A DNA stretch of 64,000 bases from BD2-11 sp965221785 (GTDB taxonomy: Bacteria > Gemmatimonadota > Gemmatimonadetes > Longimicrobiales > Gaopeijiaceae): contig CBDCSR010000002.1 of assembly GCA_965221785.1 (NCBI GenBank), positions 620,001 to 684,000 of the forward strand. Direction: 5' to 3'. The notes under the pieces are model-generated. The model searched no databases and was not told where the DNA came from. It saw only the letters and a program-made list of their open reading frames with translations. Shown here piece after piece: positions 44,003-52,993 of this stretch (within the stretch, counting starts at the first letter, position 1; each line of letters begins with the position of its first letter). The position numbers and the translations under genes were made by a program.

Positions 44003-45178
44003 TCAGTTCAGCAGCATAGGCTGACCCAGCAGCCTGGCAGGGTCGGCTCCCGGCCTGGGTACGAACTTCTGGACGTGCCCGCCGTTGTAGGAGGCGACGT
44101 ACAGGTTGCCCTCCTGGTCGACCGCCGCCTGGTGGGGCAGCACCAGCCCGCCCGGCCACGGCGGCCGCCCGATCGCGCCGGCCTCGCCGTACGCTCCCCA
44201 GGTGTCCTGCAGCCGCCCTTCGCGGTCGTACTTGAGCAGCCGGTTCAGGGTGGCGTCCAGCACCCAGACGGCGTGGCTCTCATCGATGTAGATGTTCACC
44301 GGGTCGAAGATGTCGGGCCATTCCTCGATGAACTCCCCGTCCTCGGTAAACACCTGAATCCGGCTGTTGCGGCGATCCGCGACGTACACGCGTCGATCCG
44401 CGTCCACCGCGATGCTGTGCAGCAGGTTGAACTCCCCGGGCCCGTCGCCCGGACGGCCCCACTCCATCAGGTACTCGCCCTCGGCGCTGAACTTCGCCAC
44501 CCGGGTCTTCCAGTAGCCGTCCGCCACGTAGAAGCTCCCGTCCGGCAGGAAGGCGATGTCGGCCTGGCGCCCGAACACGTAGGGCTCGTCGTTGGTGCGC
44601 GCCTCCACCATGGTCTCGGGATAGTTCGCCCGCCCGATCTCCATCACCAGTTCGCTGCCGTCGTTGCTGAACTTGAAGATCTGCATGCGGCGGTTGTCGA
44701 TGACCCAGACGTGCCGCTCCGGGTCATAGGGGCTGATGTAGACCGTGTGCGGCTCGCGCATGATCGAGTCCCACTGGCTCCAGTTCTCGATGATGTTGCC
44801 GTTGCGGTCGACCACCACGATGAAGTTGCCGGGGCGCGCCTGCTCCGCCCACGGCCGGTCGTCGTCGAAGTCAACCGGCAGGTCGCCCCGGGTCACCACG
44901 ATGATGCGGTCGGGGTTGTCCACCGTCACCCCCGCGACCCGCCCCCAGGTCCACTCCTCGTCGTGGCTGGCGGCGGCCTTCCACCACCCCTCCACAACCT
45001 CGTAGTGGCCGGTGCGGTCGTCGCCCCCCTTCGGGCCCCCTGCGTCCATCGTCGCGGACGATGCCTCCGAGGCGGGGCCGCAGCCTGTGAGGGCCACCAG
45101 CCACGCGAAGGATGCCCACGCGCGCGGCGATGCCGCCAACCGCGCGCCGCCCGTGGTTCCTGAAGAGTTGATCCTCAT
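44003..45178 (-). CDS. Six-bladed beta-propeller (NHL-repeat) lipoprotein
   Basis: A 391-residue exported lipoprotein with lipobox ALTGC (Cys33). Residues about 75-375 form NHL-type repeats such as PGNFIVVVDRNGNIIENWSQ, HVWVIDNRRMQIFKFSNDGS and RRVYVADRRNSRIQVFTEDG, typical of a six-bladed propeller. The fold resembles peptidyl-glycine amidating lyase-like proteins, but I cannot identify a catalytic site. It probably binds a ligand or partner at the outer or inner membrane. The ribosome-binding site is strong (GGAGG, five bases before ATG). The SusD and SusC genes lie upstream in the same direction, so it may be part of that uptake locus. Confidence 0.85.
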   Translation of the reverse strand: MRINSSGTTGGARLAASPRAWASFAWLVALTGCGPASEASSATMDAGGPKGGDDRTGHYEVVEGWWKAAASHDEEWTWGRVAGVTVDNPDRIIVVTRGDLPVDFDDDRPWAEQARPGNFIVVVDRNGNIIENWSQWDSIMREPHTVYISPYDPERHVWVIDNRRMQIFKFSNDGSELVMEIGRANYPETMVEARTNDEPYVFGRQADIAFLPDGSFYVADGYWKTRVAKFSAEGEYLMEWGRPGDGPGEFNLLHSIAVDADRRVYVADRRNSRIQVFTEDGEFIEEWPDIFDPVNIYIDESHAVWVLDATLNRLLKYDREGRLQDTWGAYGEAGAIGRPPWPGGLVLPHQAAVDQEGNLYVASYNGGHVQKFVPRPGADPARLLGQPMLLN

Positions 45179-45300
45179 TACGTCCTCCTCAGCGGGCGTG
45201 CTTCCCGGACCCGGGTCCGCTGGCGCGCCAACGATGAACGAACCGACCCCGGAGCCGGCAAGCCCCGGGGTCGGCGCGTCCAGACAGTCCGGCCGCCGCG

Positions 45301-46779
45301 CTAGAAGCCGACGGGCCGCGTGGCCGCATCGCAGAGCGTTGCACGATCCGCGATGGTCAGGTTGTCGTTCAGGTGATACTCGTTCTCGGGCATGAGGAAG
45401 CGAACCCCGCCCTGCAGCTGATGGCCGCCGCGCAGGGTGGCGCCCACGTCCCTCGGGAACCAGAGCAGATCCGGGTTCTGGAGCTTGGTCATGAAATAGC
45501 GGGCCTCGAGGAAGAGGGCCCGGCGCCGCTCCTCGATGATCATGTATCGAATCTCCTCGGCGTCGCCGGCACTCGCGTAGGTCACCAGCGGCAGTCCGTC
45601 GGCAGCCCGGAGTTCGTTGACCAGATCGATCGCCCTCTGACCGCCCTCGACCTCGGCGCGGATCAGCACCATCTCCTTCCAGTTGACCAGGGGAATGTCG
45701 GCGCCCTCGGCGCTGTACTTGGCGTTGACGAAGGACTCGACCCCGACACCCTGAATCTCCGCCTGCATGTGCTGGACGCGCGTGTCGGGCACGGCGGCAT
45801 CCTCGTCCATCATGCGGTGGCCGCCCGCCGTGCGGATCGGAATGCCGTCCGCCCGGATCGCCCGTCCGTCAGGCAGGATCCCCAGGTTCAGGTAGCCGGT
45901 GAAGGGGATGACCTCCGGCCACGGCGCACCGGTCACCGGGTTGGGCGGGCCCTCCCACCAGTCGATGACGTCGTACAGCTCACCGTAATGAATGAAGGTG
46001 CCCGCGTAGTAGGGCTTGTTGCGCCGCACCGGGTCTCCCGCATCGCGGGTGACGTAGGCGACGAACCCCTGGGGCACCTGCTGGGCATCGGCCAGCGCGC
46101 CCGAGCCGTCGCCGGCCATCCAGCGCGCCTGCGCACGCAGCCCGTGCGCCATGGCCTGGGCGCTTGAGGCGATGTCGAAGGGCATCTCGAAGTCGCCGGA
46201 ACTCCCGATCTCGCCGAGGGCCCGCGTGAGCCGGTCTTCCGCCATGCCCAGCGTCTCGGCGGGCGTCATCAGCGGTCCCCCGTCAATGGAGACCTCGCAC
46301 ATGGTGGAGCCCATCAGGTTGAAGACGGCTCCCTCGTAGAGGGAAGCGATCGCCAGAAACCGGGCCCTGTTGGACACCTGATCGGCTGTCCACTCGGTTT
46401 CGAGCTTTTCGTGCAGTCCGGCGGCGAAGCTGCGCGCGGTCATGAAGTCGAGGAACCGGAATTCGTAGTTGTACTGGAAGTGTCCGCAGTCGGTCCCGCC
46501 GCTGCAGAGATAGACCTCACCGCCGTCCTCGCGGCCGTGAATCTCCCATACGTAGTCGTTGTAGGTGTTCTGGAAGTGGGTGATGATCGTGTTGACCTGG
46601 GTCTGGGCCCCGGCCGGATCCACCAGCGCCTCGTCCGTGAGCTGCGCGGGCAGGTCGACCTCCAGCACGTCGCTGCAGGCGCCGACAAAGGCCAGCGAGA
46701 ACCCGGTCGCCAGGACGGCGAGAGTTCGCCGCGTCCGATGCGCGGGGCGCGCGTATTCAAAGAAGCTGTTCATATGCAT
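45301..46779 (-). CDS. RagB/SusD-like nutrient-uptake lipoprotein
   Basis: A 492-residue outer-membrane lipoprotein with lipobox FVGAC (Cys35). The SusD-like TPR helices are spread through the chain, and the family-typical C-terminal stretch EEIRYMIIEERRRALFLEAR is clear, preceded by LVNELRAADGLPLVTYASAG. It should cap the SusC-type channel encoded directly upstream and help capture an oligosaccharide, peptide or other large nutrient. ATG 46779 has GGAGG four bases upstream; ATG 46773 is an alternative. The gap from the SusC stop is 31 bases. SusC/SusD pairs outside Bacteroidota occur in Gemmatimonadota. Confidence 0.88.
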   Translation of the reverse strand: MHMNSFFEYARPAHRTRRTLAVLATGFSLAFVGACSDVLEVDLPAQLTDEALVDPAGAQTQVNTIITHFQNTYNDYVWEIHGREDGGEVYLCSGGTDCGHFQYNYEFRFLDFMTARSFAAGLHEKLETEWTADQVSNRARFLAIASLYEGAVFNLMGSTMCEVSIDGGPLMTPAETLGMAEDRLTRALGEIGSSGDFEMPFDIASSAQAMAHGLRAQARWMAGDGSGALADAQQVPQGFVAYVTRDAGDPVRRNKPYYAGTFIHYGELYDVIDWWEGPPNPVTGAPWPEVIPFTGYLNLGILPDGRAIRADGIPIRTAGGHRMMDEDAAVPDTRVQHMQAEIQGVGVESFVNAKYSAEGADIPLVNWKEMVLIRAEVEGGQRAIDLVNELRAADGLPLVTYASAGDAEEIRYMIIEERRRALFLEARYFMTKLQNPDLLWFPRDVGATLRGGHQLQGGVRFLMPENEYHLNDNLTIADRATLCDAATRPVGF

Positions 46780-46810
46780 CTATCCTCCGACGGTATTCGT
46801 TCCCGGAAAC

Positions 46811-49800
46811 TCAGAAGGTGACCCGAAGCTCGAGGTGCATGCTGGTAAGCGGCGCCATGAGCCTGTGGTTCGCGCTCCCGAAGTCGGACGTACCCATTTC
46901 GGGGTCCAGCACCGGGAGACCGGGATTCCCGGCCTGGGTGCCGAGGAAGTTCCCCACCTCCTTCTGGCGCTGCCAGATGGTCCACAGTTCGCGGCCCGAG
47001 AAGGACATCGATGCGCGATCCGCTCCGATGCGATTGGCCATCGCCTCGGTGAAGTTGTAGCGGACCCCGACCTCGCGGAGCTTCCAGAAGTCGGCGTCGA
47101 AGTAGCCCCAGGTGGCCTGCGAACGATAGCGGTCGCCCGCGACCCAGACCGGGTCGCATTCGCAGCGGGAGTCGTAGCTGTTGTTGTAGCGGTGCCCCCA
47201 CTCCTGGGCGCCGTCCAGCCCGACCTTGCCAAAGCCCCCGTCCGCCAGCAGATGGATGGAGACGGTGTTGTCGAGCAGGCTGATGCTCGGGTTGACGGAG
47301 AACCTGTACGGGAAGAAGGCCGGTCCGGCCATGATGTTGTACCCTGCGTCCTGGCAGGGAATCAGGGGTCCCCCGAGGATCACGCCATACTGATCGGTCG
47401 GTCCGGTGCCGGAGGGAACCGTGGCCGGAGTGCCATCCGGACCGACGATGACGCCCGCGTCGCACATCGCGCTGACGTTCTCGCCGTACGAGTTCCGGAC
47501 CGGACCATTGGGGTCGAACTGGGCCGACATCACGTAGTACCTGGGCTCGGAGTAGTTCGGATACGGCAGCCCGATCCGGATCTCACGGGTGCCCGCGAAG
47601 CTCCCCAGGTCCTTGATCCGGTTCATGACGTAGGACCCGTTCAGCCCCAGGTTGACGGAGATGCCCGACCCCTCGTAGAGCCGGGTATTGACCGAGGCCT
47701 CCCAGCCCCAGTTGTCGATGCGGCCCAGATTGCGCTGGGTGACTCCGCCGAAGCCGAGGCTGGGCGGAAGGGCCACGGCCAGGAGCGCATCCTCGTTCTT
47801 CTGGTCGAAGTAGGTGAATTCCGCGGATACCCTGTCGTCCAGCAGCGCGACGTCGAACCCGACCTCGAGCTCCGTGCTGCGCTCGGGACCCACGGCCGGG
47901 TTGCCCGGGTTGGAGGGGTCGAGGGCCGTCGTCCCGCCCGCTCCGGGAATGACGCTGTACTGGTTGGTTCCGGCGAAGGCGTCCGGCTGCCGGCCGGCCT
48001 GGCCCCACGCGCCGCGCAGACGGAACGAGTTGACCATGTCGAAGTTCCAGAAGCTCTCCTCGGACATGACCCAGGTGGCCGAGACCTTGGGATAGGTCTC
48101 CGGCTCGAGCTCGGCGCCGAAGGCGGAGTTGTCGTCGAAGCGGACCGCACCGGTCAGGAACAGCCGGTCATTGTAGCTGAACTCCTCCTGCACGTAGAAG
48201 CCGATGGACTTGTTCTCGATGTAGTCGAAGTTGAGGTCGGCGCTCGCGGGCGGAGTCTGGTTGACGGTGCGCGAGAAGGGGGACGCGAATCCCCGTCCGG
48301 TGGTGCCGAGCATGGAGAGGCGCTCGAAGTAGTACTGCGCCCCCACGGAGGTCGCGGTGCCCCAGGAGTCGGTCAGGGGCCTCCGGGCGGTGGCGGACCA
48401 GTCCGCCGTGAAGTTGGTGGTGACCGGCCGTTCCAGAACGACCAGCCCGGAGGCGGTCTCCTCGTACACCGGCGACAGCTGCACCTCGAGGGGCCAGAGC
48501 ACGTTGTTCTCGTCCCAGCCCTTGTCCAGGCCGACCACGACCCGTGACGAGAGCCAGTCCCCGGTGGTGAAGTTGAGCGTGCCGCTTCCGGTGAAGCGGC
48601 TGAACTCGCGCGTCGCCTCGAGCTTGGCCACGTCCGAGGGAAGGTGCTCCTGGAACCCCATCAGCCGGGCGCATGCGTTGCGCCCGTTGATGCGCGGATA
48701 GCAGAAGCCGTTGCCCCAGGCGAGGTCTTCCCAGATGCCTCCGTCGCCGTCCGCGGGCGACAGGAACCTCGTCTTGCCGTCCACATATCCGGTGGAGACG
48801 TCGAGCGAGAAATTCTCGGAGAAGACTACGCCTACGTTGGCGCGCAGCCGCAGCGCCTTGTTCCAGTTGTAGTAGGTGATGCCTTCGTCGTTGTCGTAGT
48901 TCCCGGAGAGGAAGTAGCGGTAGTTCTGGGTGCCGCCGCGCACGCCCAGGTTGTAGCTCTGGCTGAGCCCTCTCTGGAACAACTCGTCCTGCGGCCACGG
49001 GAAGGCTCCCTGGTCGATCAGGACGTTGGACTCCTCGTAGGCGTTGTAGGGCACCAGCCCCTCGCCCTCGCGGCAGGGTGGGTCGAAGCTGTTCTGGCAC
49101 GTCCACTTGGTGCCGATGCGCGCCGCCGGATTGCGCAGGTAGTTGGTGCCCATGCGCACCGAGGCGTCGAACTGGGCCTCGCCCTCGGCACCGCGCTTGG
49201 TGATGATCTGAATCACCCCGGCCGACGCTTCGGTCCCGTACAGCGTGGCGGCCGCCGGTCCCTTGATGATCTCGATGCTCTCGATGTCCTGGGGATTGAA
49301 GTCGTTGAGGACGTTGACCTCTCGCTCATTCCCCAGATCGGGTCCGGCCTGCGAGTTGTTGTTCACGCGGACGCCGTCCACGTAGATGAGGGGATTGGAG
49401 CCCAGGTTGAAGCTCCCGGTGCCCCGGACCTCGATCGCCGATCCGGTCCCGACGTTCCCGCCGGCCCTGGCGAACTGCACTCCTGGGGTCCGGGCGGTCA
49501 GCAGGTCCTGCATGTTGAGGACCGCGACTTCCTGGGTCACCTGCGCCGCTTCCAGCGTGGCCACCGCGTTGCCGATCGCGCGCCGCTGCGTGCCTCCCGG
49601 TGTCCCGGTCACGATGATCTCGTCGAGCCCGAGCGCCTCCTCGGTGAGCTGAAAGTCCACCAGGGTGGTCTCGTCGGCCGCCACCGTGACCTCGATGGTC
49701 GAGGAGGTGTAGCCGATGCGCTGCGCCGTGACCGCGTGCGTGCCGGCGGGCACGCCCGCCATGAGAAAGCGCCCGTTCTGCTGGGTGAGGGCGCCGATGC

Positions 49801-49957
49801 TGGGTTCGGCGATGAAGACCTGCACGGCGGCAAGGGGCTCGCCGGTCTGCCGGTCGGTTACCGTTCCGGTCAGGGTCGCCTGCTGTGCCTGCACGCCTGG
49901 CACAAGCACGAGGACGGCCACGGCGGACAGGGAAAGAAGACATAGTCGTCGAAGCAT
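46811..49957 (-). CDS. SusC/RagA-type TonB-dependent outer-membrane transporter
   Basis: A 1048-residue outer-membrane channel. A signal peptide (about 1-24) is followed by a carboxypeptidase-regulatory-like domain (about 26-110; TLTGTVTDRQTGEPLAAVQV), a TonB plug (about 125-250; SIEIIKGPAAATLYGTEASA) and a large barrel. The carboxypeptidase-like domain plus plug signature VDGVRVNNNS is typical of SusC. The C-terminal strand ends in Phe (MHLELRVTF). It imports its ligand using TonB energy; the TonB-like gene at 52993-53871 is a candidate partner. GGAGG precedes ATG 49957 by five bases. A promoter at 50182-50210 leaves a long leader. Confidence 0.92.
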   Translation of the reverse strand: MLRRLCLLSLSAVAVLVLVPGVQAQQATLTGTVTDRQTGEPLAAVQVFIAEPSIGALTQQNGRFLMAGVPAGTHAVTAQRIGYTSSTIEVTVAADETTLVDFQLTEEALGLDEIIVTGTPGGTQRRAIGNAVATLEAAQVTQEVAVLNMQDLLTARTPGVQFARAGGNVGTGSAIEVRGTGSFNLGSNPLIYVDGVRVNNNSQAGPDLGNEREVNVLNDFNPQDIESIEIIKGPAAATLYGTEASAGVIQIITKRGAEGEAQFDASVRMGTNYLRNPAARIGTKWTCQNSFDPPCREGEGLVPYNAYEESNVLIDQGAFPWPQDELFQRGLSQSYNLGVRGGTQNYRYFLSGNYDNDEGITYYNWNKALRLRANVGVVFSENFSLDVSTGYVDGKTRFLSPADGDGGIWEDLAWGNGFCYPRINGRNACARLMGFQEHLPSDVAKLEATREFSRFTGSGTLNFTTGDWLSSRVVVGLDKGWDENNVLWPLEVQLSPVYEETASGLVVLERPVTTNFTADWSATARRPLTDSWGTATSVGAQYYFERLSMLGTTGRGFASPFSRTVNQTPPASADLNFDYIENKSIGFYVQEEFSYNDRLFLTGAVRFDDNSAFGAELEPETYPKVSATWVMSEESFWNFDMVNSFRLRGAWGQAGRQPDAFAGTNQYSVIPGAGGTTALDPSNPGNPAVGPERSTELEVGFDVALLDDRVSAEFTYFDQKNEDALLAVALPPSLGFGGVTQRNLGRIDNWGWEASVNTRLYEGSGISVNLGLNGSYVMNRIKDLGSFAGTREIRIGLPYPNYSEPRYYVMSAQFDPNGPVRNSYGENVSAMCDAGVIVGPDGTPATVPSGTGPTDQYGVILGGPLIPCQDAGYNIMAGPAFFPYRFSVNPSISLLDNTVSIHLLADGGFGKVGLDGAQEWGHRYNNSYDSRCECDPVWVAGDRYRSQATWGYFDADFWKLREVGVRYNFTEAMANRIGADRASMSFSGRELWTIWQRQKEVGNFLGTQAGNPGLPVLDPEMGTSDFGSANHRLMAPLTSMHLELRVTF

Positions 49958-50264
49958 TGGCTCCTCCAGGATGATGGATGGCTCGGGGCGCCACGGCGAG
50001 ATGGGACCCGGCACGGCGCAAGGCGGGAATGGAGCGCAAGGAGAGCGCTCGGGGAGGTGGGTCACGCGGGGATACGCTGCAGGCGAGCGGGAGGCAGCGC
50101 TACCAGCCCCGGCGACTCCGGCAGCGGAATTCCTCCGGCAGTCCGCGAATCTCGATCGGAAAAATCTGATCGCCCGCTTGACTGATACGGAGCGCGGTTT
50201 CCCGTGTCAAACGGCGCGGTTGTACGGGATTACGTCCAGCGGGCCCGTCAACCGGCGCCCGAAC
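49958..50264. other. Long 5' leader of the SusC/SusD operon
   Basis: The 307 bases upstream of SusC contain the promoter at 50182-50210 and an inferred transcript leader of about 218 bases. It has no convincing reading frame. No known riboswitch was recognised. The leader could hold post-transcriptional control. Confidence 0.45.
50182..50210 (-). promoter_or_regulatory. Sigma-70-like promoter of the SusC/SusD operon
   Basis: On the minus strand TTGACA (50210-50205), 17-base spacer, TATCAG (50187-50182). The -35 is perfect and the spacing optimal. Transcription should begin near 50175. Confidence 0.65.
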
Positions 50265-50975
50265 TCAGCGCGTACCCGAGCGCGTCTCGATGTGGATGGA
50301 TCCGTCCGCGGATCCCTGAAGGAAGGCCGAAGCCGGGCCCCGCAACACACGGATGTTCCTGACTTCGCTCGCCGGAATCTGGCTCAGGACCTCCATCGCA
50401 GGGCCGAAGGTTCCGATGCGCACGCCGTCCAGAAACACGGCCGGCTCGCCGCTGAGCCCGAAGGTGCCGGTGCCGCGCAGACGCACGGGGTTGGTGTTCA
50501 GCCCCAGGTTGCCGGAGTTCGGGTTCATGTCCAGTACCTTGCGGGCCACGAGTTCGGCGGCGGTCCTCGCCTCGCTGACCCCGCTGGGCGCGGCCAGCAG
50601 CTCTTCCAGGACCACATCGGCCCGGGGCATCATGACCTGCATGTAGAGCAGGACGTCGCGCACCACCTCCACCTGCTCCACCACCACCGGGTACCCCGGG
50701 GCCTCGATGCGCACGGCCAGCGAGCCGAGCGGCACGCCCTCAAACGAGAAGGTGCCGTCCCCGCCGGTGACCGCCTCCAGCTCCGTGCCGACCACCGTCA
50801 CCCTGGCCGAATCGATGAGAGAGAGCGTGGCCTGGTCTGCGACCACCCCGTGGAGCGGTCGCTGGGCCAGGACCGCCGCCGGCGTGAGGCTCAGCCCCAG
50901 CGCGACGGCCAAGGAGATGAAGGCCGGCCGCGACCGGGATACGAATGCACGTGGTGGGCAGGAAAACGGATTCAA
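50265..50975 (-). CDS. Plug-only TonB-receptor-like protein (carboxypeptidase-regulatory domain + plug, no barrel)
   Basis: A 236-residue exported protein. A signal peptide (about 15-37, ending VLAQ) precedes a carboxypeptidase-regulatory-like domain (about 38-112; LHGVVADQATLSLIDSARVT) and a TonB-receptor plug (about 125-232; NPVRLRGTGTFGLSGEPAVF and VRNIRVLRGPASAFLQGSA). It ends after the plug with no beta barrel, so it cannot be a channel. The start is TTG 50975 with AGGGGG four bases upstream. It could be a decoy or partner for TonB or a SusC-type barrel. A broken receptor is an alternative, but no barrel remnant follows. Confidence 0.78.
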   Translation of the reverse strand: MNPFSCPPRAFVSRSRPAFISLAVALGLSLTPAAVLAQRPLHGVVADQATLSLIDSARVTVVGTELEAVTGGDGTFSFEGVPLGSLAVRIEAPGYPVVVEQVEVVRDVLLYMQVMMPRADVVLEELLAAPSGVSEARTAAELVARKVLDMNPNSGNLGLNTNPVRLRGTGTFGLSGEPAVFLDGVRIGTFGPAMEVLSQIPASEVRNIRVLRGPASAFLQGSADGSIHIETRSGTR

Positions 50976-51110
50976 TAAGCCCCCTGCGGACCGTTTTGCC
51001 TGGTAGTGAACTTAAAACATATGCATCTCCGCGCTGTTTCGCCTTACCCGAACCCGCGGCGGCGTTCCCCCACCGACGCGCAGCCGCCCGTTGGAAGCGA
51101 TATCCGAGCC

Positions 51111-51560
51111 ATGAACAGTTTCGCAAACCAGCCCTTGACGACGCCCGGGGCTGGCGGCCGCAAGGCCCTGCGCCCGTTCAGAACGTGCCTGCAGTGGTGT
51201 GCCGTCGTGTTGGCCCTCGGTGCCCTTTCAGGCTGCACCTCGACGCGGGGCGAGCCCCGGCCGCCCGGCCGTGTGGAGGGCATCTCCCTGGAAGTCAACA
51301 ACCAGAGCCGCAACGCCGTGACCATCTACGTGTGGAGCGACACCTACCAGAACCGGCTGGGGATGGTCGAGGCGCTCAACCGCGACACCTTCGACTTCCG
51401 GTGGAACCTGGCAGGGCGCGTGTACTTCCTGATGGACTTTCTCGCCCAGGGGTGCGTCCTCTCGGAACCCATCGACGTCATCGACGGCGACGAGCTCATT
51501 CTCACCGTCCAGCCGATCGACCACCGGCGCGCCTCGCGCGCGGCCTGCCGCAGACCGTAG
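51111..51560 (+). CDS. Small lipoprotein of unknown function
   Basis: A 149-residue lipoprotein with lipobox ALSGC (Cys42). A single beta-rich domain follows with SLEVNNQSRNAVTIYVWSDT and DGDELILTVQPIDHR. The fold suggests a small beta-sandwich, but no family is identified. ATG 51111 was chosen, immediately before a basic N-region. It lies on the opposite strand to its neighbours, with the divergent plug-only gene 135 bases away. It faces the TPR lipoprotein gene with a 47-base gap. Possibly an envelope accessory protein. Confidence 0.7.
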   Translation: MNSFANQPLTTPGAGGRKALRPFRTCLQWCAVVLALGALSGCTSTRGEPRPPGRVEGISLEVNNQSRNAVTIYVWSDTYQNRLGMVEALNRDTFDFRWNLAGRVYFLMDFLAQGCVLSEPIDVIDGDELILTVQPIDHRRASRAACRRP

Positions 51561-51607
51561 ATCGCCGGCCCGGACCGGGTGAGCGGCCGCCGCGGCACAA
51601 TCCGTCT

Positions 51608-52993
51608 CTACGGCGTACCCTCCCCTTCGAGCTCGTAGCGGTAACCGAGCGCGCGCCCCTCGATGAAGACACTGAAGTCCGCGCTGGCGCCCGGCGTCGG
51701 AGCGCTGGCTTCCAGCAACCTCTCTCCCAGCACTCCGGCGTTGTCCTGGAAGATGAAGCGCAGCCGCAGCGGCGCGCCCTCCGGCAGCGCGTTCCCCACG
51801 ATGCGTCCCTGAACCAGGGTGCGCTCGCCGGTCACGCGCAGCCTCAGGCCGTCGAGATGGACGGGCAGGCCGTCGGAACGGGCCACCCCGGCGCGCGCGC
51901 CGGCTTCGTCTCCCGTCTCCAGCCGCGCCCGCGCCATGATGAGATGCGCCGCCTCGCTCAGCGGATCGACCGCCAGCAGCCGATCGCCGGCGTCGACGAG
52001 CGCCGCCCACGCCTCGTCCGCGAACAGCGCGTTGGCGTAGTTGAACCACGCGTCGCGCGAGTCGGGCTGTTGCTCCGTGAGCAGCGCGAACGCCCGCCCC
52101 GCCTGCTCGTAGCGCGATGAGCGGAAGAGCGTGATCCCCAGGTTGAACAGGTCGGCCGCGGCCAGCGACTCGTCGGTGAGGAGCGAAGCGTACAGTTCGG
52201 CGGCCTCGTCCGCGCGCGCCAGCTCCACCAGGGTCCTCGCGAGATCGCTCCGCACCCGGATGCTCCCTGGATCGCGGGCCAACTGCCGCTGGAGCAGCGG
52301 TTCGACGCCGGCGAAGCGGCCGGCGGCGAGGAGAAGCTGGACCAGCCGATTCTCCGTGTCGGCGCGCAGCTCGCCACGCTCGCGAATCTCGGCTTCCTCC
52401 AGCAAGCGGGTCGCCGGGCGCCTTTCGAGGCCGCGCAACGCATCCTGATACACGCGGATGGCTTCGTCCCGGCGCCCAAGCTCCACCAGGAGGCTGGCCA
52501 CGTTGCGGTGGGCCGCCGGTTGCAGGTTGTAGATGGCCGTGGCCCGAAGCCAGTGCTCGGCAGCCGCATCCCGCTCTGCCCTCGCGTAGGCCTCCAGACC
52601 CGCGTTGAAGGCCCTGGCCCACGCGGCCTCCCGCTCGGGCTCGATGTCCAGTTCGTACGCGGGGTAGATGCGCTCGGCCTCCACAAACCAGCGGTGGGCG
52701 TCGCGATAGTCCCCGAGCCTGGCCCCGGCGACCCCGGCGAGGAAGTAGTGGATGGAGTTTTCCGGGTCGGCCTCGATGCCCTCCAGGGCCTGCGCGAGCG
52801 CGGCCTCCTCCTCTCCGTGGATGTTCAGATAGAGCGTGGCGGTCTGCGAAAACCGGGTCTCGGCGGGCGGCACTCCAAGAGGGTAGACGATCCCGGTGGG
52901 CGACCGTACCGGCCCCGAGGGTCCCCGGCCGACCGCGCAACCGAGAAACAGCATCCCCGCCAGCAGGGCAGGGCCCGCGGGGCACGCTCGCAT
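51608..52993 (-). CDS. TPR-repeat lipoprotein
   Basis: A 461-residue lipoprotein with lipobox LFLGC (Cys19). Six or more tetratricopeptide repeats cover about 50-370 (for example SIHYFLAGVAGARLGDYRDA, RNVASLLVELGRRDEAIRVY, DAWFNYANALFADEAWAALV). A C-terminal beta domain (about 375-461) follows. TPR lipoproteins of this kind scaffold envelope complexes. Its ATG overlaps the TGA of the TonB-like gene by one base, so the two are co-expressed and may act together in energising outer-membrane transport. Specific partners unknown. Confidence 0.85.
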   Translation of the reverse strand: MRACPAGPALLAGMLFLGCAVGRGPSGPVRSPTGIVYPLGVPPAETRFSQTATLYLNIHGEEEAALAQALEGIEADPENSIHYFLAGVAGARLGDYRDAHRWFVEAERIYPAYELDIEPEREAAWARAFNAGLEAYARAERDAAAEHWLRATAIYNLQPAAHRNVASLLVELGRRDEAIRVYQDALRGLERRPATRLLEEAEIRERGELRADTENRLVQLLLAAGRFAGVEPLLQRQLARDPGSIRVRSDLARTLVELARADEAAELYASLLTDESLAAADLFNLGITLFRSSRYEQAGRAFALLTEQQPDSRDAWFNYANALFADEAWAALVDAGDRLLAVDPLSEAAHLIMARARLETGDEAGARAGVARSDGLPVHLDGLRLRVTGERTLVQGRIVGNALPEGAPLRLRFIFQDNAGVLGERLLEASAPTPGASADFSVFIEGRALGYRYELEGEGTP

